A stretch of DNA of 43,995 nucleotides from JBOHER01 sp050701115 (lineage in GTDB: Bacteria > Actinomycetota > Actinomycetes > Mycobacteriales > Pseudonocardiaceae): contig JBOHER010000089.1 of the NCBI GenBank assembly GCA_050701115.1, positions 1 to 43,995 on the forward strand, in the 5' to 3' direction. The position numbers and the translations under genes are program-made. The notes under the pieces were generated by a model. The model was not told the origin of the DNA. It did no database searches and saw nothing but the letters and a program-made list of their open reading frames with translations. This document shows, piece by piece, positions 14,878-22,742 of this stretch; the stretch's first letter is position 1, and the number at the start of each line of letters is the position of its first letter.

Positions 14878-17253
14878 TCACGGTCTGCGCAGCATCCGGG
14901 TGATACCGGCCGCCACCGTGGTCGCCAGCACCCAGCCCATCGCGGTGAAAGCCGTCGCGACCCATTTGTCCGCGCCGCTCATGAACCAGCGGTTCTTGTT
15001 GCCGAAGTCCACGATCGGCACCAGCAGGTCGGTGGTGTACAGCACCGGGTTCCATTCGAGGCCAAGGTCATCGACATTGATCGGACAGCGTGGTCCGTTC
15101 TGCTCGATGCCGGGCGGGCATTCGCTCATGCCCAGCCCGAACCAGACGCTGCCGATCACCAACAGGGCGACCAGCCAGCCCAGCGCCCGCATCGGCCGGT
15201 AGCCATAGCCGACCATCGCCCGCTGCGTCCAGCTCCACAGCCGCACACCTGGACCGAGGAACCGCGCGCCTGTGCTGAGTGCGTCATAGCGGTACTGCTG
15301 CTTGCGGAGCAGCACGGTGGACGCGTGCTCCTCGTTTCCGCTCGCCCGCAACACCGCGGCGAGCTGGTCGTAGGGGCCTGGCCGATAGCCGCGCATGGCC
15401 TGGCGGAGCCGTTCGATGCGCTCGTCGACCGCAGGGTCGTCCCTCAGGTCGATGGGGTTGCGCAGGGCGTCGTACCGGAAGTCCTCCAGCTCGATGCCCT
15501 TGGTCGCCCGCCAGAACTCAGGGTTGTCGTCCAGCGTGGCGCACAGCGCGCGCCGCAGGATCACCCTGCCCTGCGGTTTCTCATGGGGCGTCAGGATGAT
15601 CTCGTCGGCGACCACATCGCTGGCATCCAACGCGATACCGCGCAACCTCGGCGGCTGACCAGGCAGCCGTTGCCCTTCCGGCTCGGGCAGGGAACGCAGC
15701 CGGGCGCCGTGGAAGTTGATGCGCCGGGCGACCTTGGCGCCCTCCAGGTTGACCCCGCCCTCGGCCAGGAACCCGTCGGCGGCATAACGGCTGCACAACA
15801 GATCCCGGCCGATCCGCGCGGTGCGCACATCCACCGAATAGCTGCGGGTCCTGCGCTGCTGCGGCTCGGTCAGCTGGGTGTCGTACAGCTCCACATTGCC
15901 GCCGACCGTGATGCCCTGCAACTGCACGGTTCCCGCGACGGTTCCGTAGGCCAGGTCCACGTTTCCGGAGACCCGCGAGCGCCGAGCGGAGAACACGTCA
16001 CGACCCGGGTGGTGCAAGACGGCGTGCCGGGCGAGCAGGTTGCCGCCGACAGTCACGTCCGCCAGCCGGAGTTGGCCTGCCACATCCAGCCGGGCGGCCT
16101 GGACGTCTCCGCTGATCTCGCTGCCGTCCAGGTGCAGGGCGCGGTCGTAGTAGGGCTCCTGCTCCCGGCGGCGCACCGTGATCTTGGCGCCTGCCAGCCG
16201 GAGCGATCCACCGATGACCGCGTTGACGATGCGCAGCGTGCCGGTACTGGTGAACCCGTCGCCACACTCCAGGTTGCCTTCCACCCGCAGCCGGTCGGCC
16301 ACGATCGCGGGCCACGGGTCCACCGCGGGGTCCGCCGAGGCCATCGCGGCCTTCCACCCCTCGACCGCGATCGGCCCGTCCGGGTTGACGATCAGCTCGG
16401 AGCCGCGCAGCACCACATCGCCCGCGATCCGAGCGCCGGGAATGAACACCGGACCCTCGGCGGCGAACTGGCGCGGCTCCTCGTTGTCGGCACCCTGATC
16501 CGGCTCACAGAGCAGACTGCCGCCGATATGCACGCCGGTGCCGTTCAGCGCGAACCCGCTGGGATTCCGCAGTTGGGCACCGGAGAAGTTCACGTTGCCG
16601 CCGGTGCGCATGCCGGGCACCCGCACCTCGCCGTCGGTCCGCAGCCGGTAGGCCAACACCGCACCGGTGACGTCAAGGCGGTCGGCGTGGATCGCCTTAC
16701 CGGTCGGGTAGTGGATCTCGCTGCGGCTGAACACCACCGACCCTTCGATCACCGCGTCGGTCAAGTTGACCGCCGCGTTGGGCATGCCGCGTCGGTGGCC
16801 ATGCCCGCGCGCGATGGTGGTCTCCGAGCCATCGCGGGAGTCCGGCCGCACGGCCACCTTGCTGTCGATCAGCCGGACGTCGTTCTTGCTGCGCAGGTTG
16901 CGCGCCCGCAGGCCCGGCAGCCAGCAGGAGTCGAAGGACAACCCGAGCAGCTTCGCTTCCCGCACGTCCGGCGGGTACTCGAACCGGCAATTCTTGAAGC
17001 GCAACAAGAAATCCAGATCGGCGGCGCGCAGGTCGAACCGCCCGGTGATGTAGCAGCCGGACCGCTCGAAAATGGGCGCGTTGGTCGCCTGCTCCCGCCG
17101 CCGCCACAAGCCGGCCGCTCCCGGCTCGACCAGGGAACGGACCAGATCCTCGGCTTTCACTTCGAACCGGAGGTCCGGCCCGGCCATCGCCTTGTACCGC
17201 TGCGGCGGGCCGGTCCGCTGTGGTGGCGTGGCCGCGACACCGTCCCCCGCCAT
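14878..17253 (-). CDS. Beta-repeat (bactofilin/pentapeptide-like) membrane protein
   Basis: The product has 791 residues from ATG 17253, with GGAGGAGAG nine bases upstream; the open frame extends 25 codons further but without a site. Residues about 60-600 consist of many imperfect repeats with the rhythm hydrophobic-x-G-x-hydrophobic, such as VIEGSVVFSRSEI, MRTGGNVNFSGAQL, ARIAGDVVLRGSEL and AVIGGSLRLAGAKI. This suggests a stacked beta-helix like bactofilins. Near the C-terminus are hydrophobic segments (ALGWLVALLVIGSVWFGLGM and AMGWVLATTVAAGI) flanking a two-cysteine loop (SECPPG, PRCPINV). I recall homologues labelled membrane-associated oxidoreductase, but no redox motif is visible. It is probably a membrane-anchored structural or sensing protein. 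Confidence 0.72.
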   Translation of the reverse strand: MAGDGVAATPPQRTGPPQRYKAMAGPDLRFEVKAEDLVRSLVEPGAAGLWRRREQATNAPIFERSGCYITGRFDLRAADLDFLLRFKNCRFEYPPDVREAKLLGLSFDSCWLPGLRARNLRSKNDVRLIDSKVAVRPDSRDGSETTIARGHGHRRGMPNAAVNLTDAVIEGSVVFSRSEIHYPTGKAIHADRLDVTGAVLAYRLRTDGEVRVPGMRTGGNVNFSGAQLRNPSGFALNGTGVHIGGSLLCEPDQGADNEEPRQFAAEGPVFIPGARIAGDVVLRGSELIVNPDGPIAVEGWKAAMASADPAVDPWPAIVADRLRVEGNLECGDGFTSTGTLRIVNAVIGGSLRLAGAKITVRRREQEPYYDRALHLDGSEISGDVQAARLDVAGQLRLADVTVGGNLLARHAVLHHPGRDVFSARRSRVSGNVDLAYGTVAGTVQLQGITVGGNVELYDTQLTEPQQRRTRSYSVDVRTARIGRDLLCSRYAADGFLAEGGVNLEGAKVARRINFHGARLRSLPEPEGQRLPGQPPRLRGIALDASDVVADEIILTPHEKPQGRVILRRALCATLDDNPEFWRATKGIELEDFRYDALRNPIDLRDDPAVDERIERLRQAMRGYRPGPYDQLAAVLRASGNEEHASTVLLRKQQYRYDALSTGARFLGPGVRLWSWTQRAMVGYGYRPMRALGWLVALLVIGSVWFGLGMSECPPGIEQNGPRCPINVDDLGLEWNPVLYTTDLLVPIVDFGNKNRWFMSGADKWVATAFTAMGWVLATTVAAGITRMLRRP

Positions 17254-17351
17254 GTGCGCTCTCCTCCGCCCGTCGCCGTCAATCCGTCCGGTGTACCCAG
17301 CCAATCGGATGAACGGCCTGCCCCGCAATCGGCTACCCGGTGGATCCCGGC

Positions 17352-18110
17352 CTACTCGATGGCGTGCGTGGGGTTGAGCACCCTGGCCAGGAAGGTGCGG
17401 GTGCGCTCGTGCTGCGGGTCACCGATGACCTGCGCAGGCGGCCCCTGCTCGACGAGCACGCCGTCGTCCATGAACAGCACGGCGTCGGCCACCTCGCGGG
17501 CGAACTGCATCTCGTGGGTCACCACGAGCATGGTCATGCCCTCCTCGGCCAACTGGCGCATCACGCCGAGCACGTCGCCGACCAGTTCGGGGTCGAGCGC
17601 GGAGGTGGGCTCGTCGAAGAGCATCACGTCCGGGTTCATGGACAGTGCCCGCGCGATCGCCACCCGCTGCTGCTGTCCACCGGAGAGCTGTGCGGGCATC
17701 GAGTGGATCTTCTCCGAAAGCCCGACCTTGGCCAGGGTCTCCCGCGCGACCTTCTCCGCTTCGGCTTTGCCCCGCTTGGCCACCTTGCGCTGGGCGATCG
17801 TCAGGTTGTCCAGCACCGAAAGGTGGGCGAAAAGGTTGAACGACTGGAAGACCATGCCGATGCTCCGACGGGAGCGGTCGATGTCCACGTCCGGATCGGT
17901 CAGCTCAATCCCGTTGACGATCACCGTCCCGGCGTTGGGTTCCTCGAGCAGGTTCACACACCGCAGCAGGGTGGACTTGCCGGAGCCGGATGGCCCGATG
18001 ATGCAGACGACCTCACCCCGCCGGACCCGCATGTCGATGCCCTTGAGCACCTCCAGCGGCCCGAATGCCTTGTGCAGGCCGGAAATTTCGACAGCAACGT
18101 CGTCACTCAT
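17352..18110 (-). CDS. Polar amino-acid ABC transporter ATPase (GlnQ/GluA-like)
   Basis: The product has 252 residues. ATG 18110 overlaps the permease stop (ATGA); the longer frame from 18206 lies inside the permease gene. Walker A is GPSGSGKSTLL, the signature LSGGQQQR, Walker B VMLFDEPTSALD, and the switch histidine VVTHEMQFA. This powers uptake of glutamate, glutamine or another polar amino acid. It is the last gene of a three-gene operon of binding protein, permease and ATPase. Confidence 0.92.
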   Translation of the reverse strand: MSDDVAVEISGLHKAFGPLEVLKGIDMRVRRGEVVCIIGPSGSGKSTLLRCVNLLEEPNAGTVIVNGIELTDPDVDIDRSRRSIGMVFQSFNLFAHLSVLDNLTIAQRKVAKRGKAEAEKVARETLAKVGLSEKIHSMPAQLSGGQQQRVAIARALSMNPDVMLFDEPTSALDPELVGDVLGVMRQLAEEGMTMLVVTHEMQFAREVADAVLFMDDGVLVEQGPPAQVIGDPQHERTRTFLARVLNPTHAIE

Positions 18111-18916
18111 GCCGCGACCTCCAGCCCTCGGTCCCTCTTCTTGCCTGATCTGCGCTCCAGTTGCCGGGACAGGTACCCCAGCGGGATAGTGATGATCAGA
18201 TAGCACAGACCGGCCAGCAGAATCGGCGTCAGCGAATTGGTCGCGTTGAGCGCCTCCCGGCCGAACTTGGTGAGCTCGTAGTTGTCCCTGGTCAAGCCGA
18301 GCAGGTAGATCAGCGACGAGTCCTTGGTCAGCAGGATCAACTCGTTGGTCAGCGGCGGCAGCACGATGCGGAACGCCTGCGGGATGACGATGGTGATCGT
18401 GGTGCGGGTCTGGCTCATGCCCAGCGAGCGGGCCGCCTCCACCTGACCCGGCGGCACCGCCTGGATGCCCGCCCGGATGGTCTCGGCGATATAGGCCGAA
18501 CCGACCAGCCCCAACGAAATCGCCGCGGTCGAGTAGATGTCGAACACCAGGCCGAAGGCGAGCGGAACGCCGAAACCGAAGGCGATGAACACCAGCAACG
18601 CCGGGATCCCGCGGAAGAACTCGATGTACACGGTGGCGATCCAGCGGTACGGCGGCACAGAGGACAGCTTCATCAACGCGAGCACGAGTCCAAGCCCGAG
18701 ACCGAGGGCGAAGCCGAGGGAGGTGTAGATGACGGTGTTGACCAGGGCAGAGGTCAGGATGGCCGGGAACTGCTGAGCGGCCGCGTCCACATTGAAGAAC
18801 GCGTCCCTGATCGTCTGCCAGTCAGCGACGAGGGCGAGCACACCGATCGCGATGATCAGTACCGTGTACTGGGTGCTTCGGATGACTTGACCGCGCTTTC
18901 GTCGCGACATCGCCAT
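18107..18916 (-). CDS. Polar amino-acid ABC transporter permease
   Basis: The product has 269 residues from ATG 18916, preceded by AAGGAG; an in-frame start at 18946 has no site. It has an N-terminal helix (TVLIIAIGVLALVA) and several more, and the EAA-type loop EAARSLGMSQTRTTITIVIPQ that docks on the ATPase. The family's SAYIAETIRAGIQAVPPGQ precedes it. Glutamate importers of actinobacteria often have two permease genes; only one is present here, so a homodimeric channel is inferred. Confidence 0.9.
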   Translation of the reverse strand: MAMSRRKRGQVIRSTQYTVLIIAIGVLALVADWQTIRDAFFNVDAAAQQFPAILTSALVNTVIYTSLGFALGLGLGLVLALMKLSSVPPYRWIATVYIEFFRGIPALLVFIAFGFGVPLAFGLVFDIYSTAAISLGLVGSAYIAETIRAGIQAVPPGQVEAARSLGMSQTRTTITIVIPQAFRIVLPPLTNELILLTKDSSLIYLLGLTRDNYELTKFGREALNATNSLTPILLAGLCYLIITIPLGYLSRQLERRSGKKRDRGLEVAA

Positions 18917-18948
18917 GGTGGAACTCCTTGGGAGAACGGCGGGCACAA

Positions 18949-18983
18949 ACGGCGCGGGGTGCCCGGTAAGCGCCCCGCGCCGT
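18949..18983 (-). terminator. Intra-operon hairpin after the binding-protein gene
   Basis: An 11-bp perfect inverted repeat (ACGGCGCGGGG / CCCCGCGCCGT, loop 13) lies 28-62 bases after the binding-protein stop and before the permease start. There is no T-run beyond a short TTT. It likely acts as an attenuator or mRNA stabiliser that raises binding-protein level relative to permease, as is common in such operons. Confidence 0.6.
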
Positions 18984-19010
18984 GTCTACGACCGCCTTGG
19001 GTGGCCGGAC

Positions 19011-19832
19011 TTAGCTGTCACCCGGTGTGGCGCCGAACCACTTCTGGTAGATCTCCTCGTAGCTGCCGTCATCCTTCGCCTTCTGCACCACCTCGTTGAT
19101 CTTGGCGAGCAGCGCCCCGTTGCCGGTCTTGACCGCGATCCCGTACTGCTCGCCGGTCGGGAACTCGGCGGTCACCTCGGTGTCGGTGTTCTCCTTGGCG
19201 AAGTCGAACAGCACCGAGTTGTCGTTGATCGCCGCGTCGACCTGGCCGGTCTTGACCGCGGTCAGCAGCAGTGCCAGGTCTTCGAACTGGCGGATCGTGT
19301 AGCCGTTCTCGTCCTTGTTCTCCTCGGCGTAGTCCTCTCCGGTGGTGGCCAGCTGCACGCCGAGGGTCTTGCCCTCGAGCTTGTCCAGGCCGTCGACGCC
19401 GGATTCCTTCTGCACGAGCAGCGCCTGGTCGGCGTCGAAGTAGCCGTCGGAGAAGTCCAGCACCCGCTCGCGTTCCTCGGTGATCGTCATCGCGGCGGCG
19501 GCCAGATCGCACTGGCCGATGTTGAGCGACTCACCACTTTCGATGCCCTCGAACGAGGTATCGAAGATCTCCTGCTGCACGCCGAGGTCCTCGGCGATCA
19601 GGTCGACCAGCTCGACGTCGAACCCGACGGTCTCACCGCCCTGGGTGAACTGGAACGGCTTGTAGGGCAGGTGGGTGCAGGTGGTGAGCTTGCCTTCGTT
19701 GACAAGGCTGATGTCGCCACCGGCTTCGGTATCGCCGCCGGTGCCGACTTCCTGCGCACAGCCGGCCAGGGTCGCGGCCAATGCGAGTGCGGGGAGCAGG
19801 GCAAGCCCGGTGAGCTTGGTACGACGCGCCAC
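19011..19832 (-). CDS. Polar amino-acid ABC transporter solute-binding lipoprotein
   Basis: The product has 273 residues from GTG 19832, preceded by CGAGGAGTG; ATG 19871 is less likely. A lipoprotein signal ends in the lipobox LAGC. The mature protein is a family-3 solute-binding protein: LTTCTHLPYKPFQF and FDVELVDLIAEDLG at the start, SLNIGQCDLAAAAMTITEER in the middle, and GALLAKINEVVQKAK near the end. By its similarity to GluB-like proteins the ligand is probably glutamate or glutamine, but this is not proven. It heads the operon. Confidence 0.9.
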   Translation of the reverse strand: MARRTKLTGLALLPALALAATLAGCAQEVGTGGDTEAGGDISLVNEGKLTTCTHLPYKPFQFTQGGETVGFDVELVDLIAEDLGVQQEIFDTSFEGIESGESLNIGQCDLAAAAMTITEERERVLDFSDGYFDADQALLVQKESGVDGLDKLEGKTLGVQLATTGEDYAEENKDENGYTIRQFEDLALLLTAVKTGQVDAAINDNSVLFDFAKENTDTEVTAEFPTGEQYGIAVKTGNGALLAKINEVVQKAKDDGSYEEIYQKWFGATPGDS

Positions 19833-19929
19833 GATGTCACTCCTCGTAGGTGATCCTTCGGGTGGTCGCATCCTTCCACTCTTGTCAGGATCCGAGAAGC
19901 TTTTGGACCCAGTCGCAACGAATCGGGCA

Positions 19930-19952
19930 GGTCACGTAACCGGGGCGTGACC
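19930..19952. promoter_or_regulatory. Palindrome upstream of the amino-acid importer operon
   Basis: GGTCACG (19930-19936) and CGTGACC (19946-19952) form a 7-bp inverted repeat about 100 bases upstream of the binding-protein start. It contains GTCAC and GTAAC half-site-like words reminiscent of nitrogen regulators, but the match is loose. It could be an operator or a small hairpin. Confidence 0.35.
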
Positions 19953-19974
19953 TTGATGGGTCGGTTCAGCAAGA

Positions 19975-20057
19975 GCGCTGAAAGACGCCTTGGGCGCGTT
20001 GGGTGCAGTGAATGGCCCCTTGGGCGCGTTGGGTGCAGTGAAGGGCCCTTTCAGCGC
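19975..20057 (-). terminator. Long terminator-like repeat after the nitrilase gene
   Basis: GCGCTGAAAG (19975-19984) pairs with CTTTCAGCGC (20048-20057). Between them are two 30-bp tandem units (19988-20017 and 20018-20047) that differ at one base. The element begins five bases after the nitrilase stop (20062-20064) and ends the osmoprotectant operon. A partial copy sits at 1-47 and a compact hairpin with the same ends at 35625-35651. Confidence 0.65.
19988..20047. repeat. Two tandem 30-bp units inside the terminator repeat
   Basis: The unit starts CCTTGGGCGCGTTGGGTGCA and ends GTGAATGGCC or GTGAAGGGCC. The two copies are contiguous and differ only at the T/G. The single-copy relative at 1-47 shows the unit can vary in number. 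Confidence 0.85.
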
Positions 20058-20061
20058 GAGC

Positions 20062-20907
20062 TCAGAGGTCGCCGCCCTCGTCGAGGAGCCGGCCGATCTC
20101 GCGCTGCAGCAGCCCGAGCCGCGCCTCCTTGACCAGCGGGATACTGCGGCGGCGGCGCCGTACCTCGCCGAGGTCGATGTCCACGGTGAACACCGCCTCG
20201 ACCTCCTCGGCGGCTTCGGCGATCACGTTGCCCCACGGGTCGACGACATGCGATCCGCCCCAGAACCGAAGCGATCCTTCGGTACCGACCCGGTTCACGA
20301 AGACGACGTAGAGCTGGAACATCCGCCCGTAGAAGCGGGTGATGCCACGCCAGTAGCCGAAGGAGTCGTAATGCTCGGGAAAGCGGCTCTGCGCGCTCGC
20401 GGCCGGAATGATCAGAACCCGCGCACCGTCCTGGGTCGCCAGGAACGCCAGCTGTGGCTGCCAGGCGTCGTTGCAGATGAGGACCGCCATCCGCGTGTCG
20501 CCGGCGGCGAACGCCCGCAGGCTCGGCCCCGGGGTGAAGTGCTTGCGCTCCTCGAAGGATGCGTACGTCGGCAGGTACAGCTTGCGGTGCACGTGGACCA
20601 GGTGGCCGTCCTCGTAATAGGCGGCGCTGTTGTAGGTGTGCGGGCCGCGTACCGCTGACTCGGTGAAACCCACCAGCAGACCCGCCCGCCCCGCCTGGCG
20701 AGCGAGCGTGGCGATCCGTGGGTCATCAGGGCGCAGGGCCAGATCCATGTCGATCTCGCCAACGGAGTAGCCCGACAGGTACAGCTCGGGGAACACGACC
20801 ACGTCGGCGGACTCGGCGACCGCGCGCGCCACGACGCGCCCGGCCTGTTCCAGGTTGGCGTCGACGTCACCGAGCCGAGAGTCGACCTGGGCGAGCGTGA
20901 TCCGCAT
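20062..20907 (-). CDS. Carbon-nitrogen hydrolase (nitrilase superfamily)
   Basis: The product has 281 residues. The catalytic triad of the family is visible: E41 (VFPELYLSGY), K109 (VHRKLYLPTY) and C145 (LICNDAWQPQ). These enzymes hydrolyse amides, carbamoyl groups or nitriles through a cysteine thioester. The closest feel is to N-carbamoyl or omega-amidase-type members; the substrate cannot be read from sequence. The start is 22 bases after the stop of the osmoprotectant-binding protein, so it is probably the last gene of that importer operon and may act on an imported compound. Confidence 0.85.
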   Translation of the reverse strand: MRITLAQVDSRLGDVDANLEQAGRVVARAVAESADVVVFPELYLSGYSVGEIDMDLALRPDDPRIATLARQAGRAGLLVGFTESAVRGPHTYNSAAYYEDGHLVHVHRKLYLPTYASFEERKHFTPGPSLRAFAAGDTRMAVLICNDAWQPQLAFLATQDGARVLIIPAASAQSRFPEHYDSFGYWRGITRFYGRMFQLYVVFVNRVGTEGSLRFWGGSHVVDPWGNVIAEAAEEVEAVFTVDIDLGEVRRRRRSIPLVKEARLGLLQREIGRLLDEGGDL

Positions 20908-20929
20908 GAACTAGGGTAATCCGCATCAA

Positions 20930-21886
20930 TTAGCCGATGAGATCGTTCTCCTCGAGGAAGTCGCGCGCGACGTCCTCTGGCTCTTCCGCGTCCACGTCGA
21001 CCCTGGCGTTGAGCTCGAGCATCTTCTCGTTGGTCAGTAACTCCGTGATCGGGTTGAAGATCTCCTCGAGAGCCGGGTGCTGGTCGAAGACCTCCTTGCT
21101 GATCGTCATCGCGATGTTGTACTTGACGAAGACCTCCTGGTCGTCCTCGATGACGACGAGGTCGTTGCCGACGATCCGGCCGTCGGTCGCGAAGACCTCG
21201 CCGAAGTTGCATGGATCAGCCTGGGGCACCCGCGCGTACACGAGGTTCAGGTCCATCTCGGTGATCTCACCGTCCGGCAGCTCGAAACCGTAGACGCTTT
21301 CCACGCCCGGCCAGCCGTCGGCACGGTCGAGGAACTCCGCGGCCGCGCACAGCGATCCGGCGGCCGGATCCTCACCGACGAGCTCCGCGTACTCGGAGAG
21401 GGTGCTGACACCCAGCTCCTCGGCCTTGGAGCGCGCTGCGGCGATGGCGTAGGTGTTGTTCGCGCCTGCCGGATCCAGCCACACCACGCCGTTCTCCAGG
21501 TCCTCCTCGGCGACCTGCACGGCGAGCTCCTGGGTGTCCCTCGGGGCATCCGCGACCTCGTGACCGAGATGGGAGCTCCAGCCGGTGCCGGTGTACTCCC
21601 AGTAGAGATCGATCTCGCCTGCGGTCAGCGCCTTTCGCACGTTCTCCGTGCCTTGGATCCCGGTCTCGTCCCCGACATTGGCGCCTGCGTTCTGGAGCGC
21701 GAGAATCGCGATATGCCCGAGCAGTAACTGCTCGTTGAACTCCTTGGACCCCACGGTGAACGAGGCGCCGGACAGCGCGCCGTCGTCTGCGGGACCTTCG
21801 TCGTCGCCGCCGCACGCGGTGGCTGCGATCGCGACCCCGGCGAGCAGCACGAGCAGCCGAGGGGTTCTGGTCTTCGTGTAGCGCAT
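20930..21886 (-). CDS. Osmoprotectant ABC transporter solute-binding lipoprotein (ProX/OpuC-like)
   Basis: The product has 318 residues, with a signal peptide ending in a lipobox (ATACG). The mature part begins SFTVGSKEFNEQLLLGHIA, the hallmark of the glycine betaine/choline-binding OpuAC/OsmF family. DLYWEYTGTGW and NLVYARVPQADPCNFGEVFAT cover the ligand-binding region, and the end is ALEEIFNPITELLTNEKMLE. Aromatic residues for a quaternary ammonium box (Y and W in YWEYTGTGW) are present. Candidate ligands are glycine betaine, choline, carnitine or relatives; sarcosine and one-carbon genes 5 kb away favour a methylated amine. Confidence 0.88.
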   Translation of the reverse strand: MRYTKTRTPRLLVLLAGVAIAATACGGDDEGPADDGALSGASFTVGSKEFNEQLLLGHIAILALQNAGANVGDETGIQGTENVRKALTAGEIDLYWEYTGTGWSSHLGHEVADAPRDTQELAVQVAEEDLENGVVWLDPAGANNTYAIAAARSKAEELGVSTLSEYAELVGEDPAAGSLCAAAEFLDRADGWPGVESVYGFELPDGEITEMDLNLVYARVPQADPCNFGEVFATDGRIVGNDLVVIEDDQEVFVKYNIAMTISKEVFDQHPALEEIFNPITELLTNEKMLELNARVDVDAEEPEDVARDFLEENDLIG

Positions 21887-21944
21887 GGTTACCTCTGCTT
21901 CCGGTTACACCAACGTCGTGGTGACGCCGGTATGTGGGTGCCCA

Positions 21945-22742
21945 TCACAACCCCTTTGGTCGTAGCAGGTCTTCCGCGACGCCTGCGACGTAGTCGACGA
22001 GCAGCGCGAGGACCGCTGTCAGCACCGCGCCGACGATGATGACGAGCTCGCGGCTGGCTGAGGTCCCCGCGACGATGATGTCCCCGAGGCCACCGGCGCC
22101 GACGAACGTGGCGAGCGTGGCGGTGCCGACATTGATGACCAGCGCCGTGCGCACCCCGGCCATGATGATCGGCACGGACAACGGCAGCTCGATGCGGAGA
22201 AGCACCGTCCGCCTGGTCATCCCCATGCCGCGGGCGGACTCGATCACCGCGGGGTCCACCTGTTGCAGCCCGACCATCGTGTTGCGCAGCACCGGCAGAA
22301 CGGTGTAGGCGACCAGACCGACGACGGCGGGCCAGAAGCCGATGTCCCAAACGAGGGCGGCCAGCGCCAGGAGGCCGATCGTGGGCAATGCCTGTCCGAT
22401 GTTGAAGACTCCGATGGCCGGCCTGCCCACGGGGCCGAGGCCCGGGCGCGTCAGCAGCACACCGAGCGGGATCGCGATCGCCAGCACGAGAACCGTTGAG
22501 ACCAAGGTGAGCACCACGTGATCGGTGACGGCGGTGGTGATGGAGTCGGCGTTGATCCGCCGCTGCTCGAGGCTGTCGAGCTCCTGGCGACTCACCCACA
22601 GGTAGAGCGCCACCAGGACCGCGGCCAGCACGGCAGGCATGAACAGATAGCCGGTGAGCGTGCGGCGCCCCGCGTGGGGCACCGTTTCCAGCCCGGCGCC
22701 CACGTCCAGCTCGGGGGCCTCGCCCTTGTCGATGATCGTCAT
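21945..22742 (-). CDS. Osmoprotectant ABC transporter permease (second)
   Basis: The product has 265 residues from ATG 22742, coupled to the ATPase stop by ATGA. After about 30 polar residues come membrane helices (GYLFMPAVLAAVLVALYLWV and more). The ATPase-docking loop is ESARGMGMTRRTVLLRIELP, and TATLATFVGAGGLGDIIVAG is typical of OpuCB/CD-type permeases. It pairs with the permease at 23959-24606 to form a heterodimeric channel. Confidence 0.88.
   Translation of the reverse strand: MTIIDKGEAPELDVGAGLETVPHAGRRTLTGYLFMPAVLAAVLVALYLWVSRQELDSLEQRRINADSITTAVTDHVVLTLVSTVLVLAIAIPLGVLLTRPGLGPVGRPAIGVFNIGQALPTIGLLALAALVWDIGFWPAVVGLVAYTVLPVLRNTMVGLQQVDPAVIESARGMGMTRRTVLLRIELPLSVPIIMAGVRTALVINVGTATLATFVGAGGLGDIIVAGTSASRELVIIVGAVLTAVLALLVDYVAGVAEDLLRPKGL

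Noticed and set aside
14641..18189. Plus-strand frame of 1182 codons starting with VapC
   Set aside because: Only the first 78 codons resemble VapC; the rest is antisense to the membrane protein and ABC ATPase genes.
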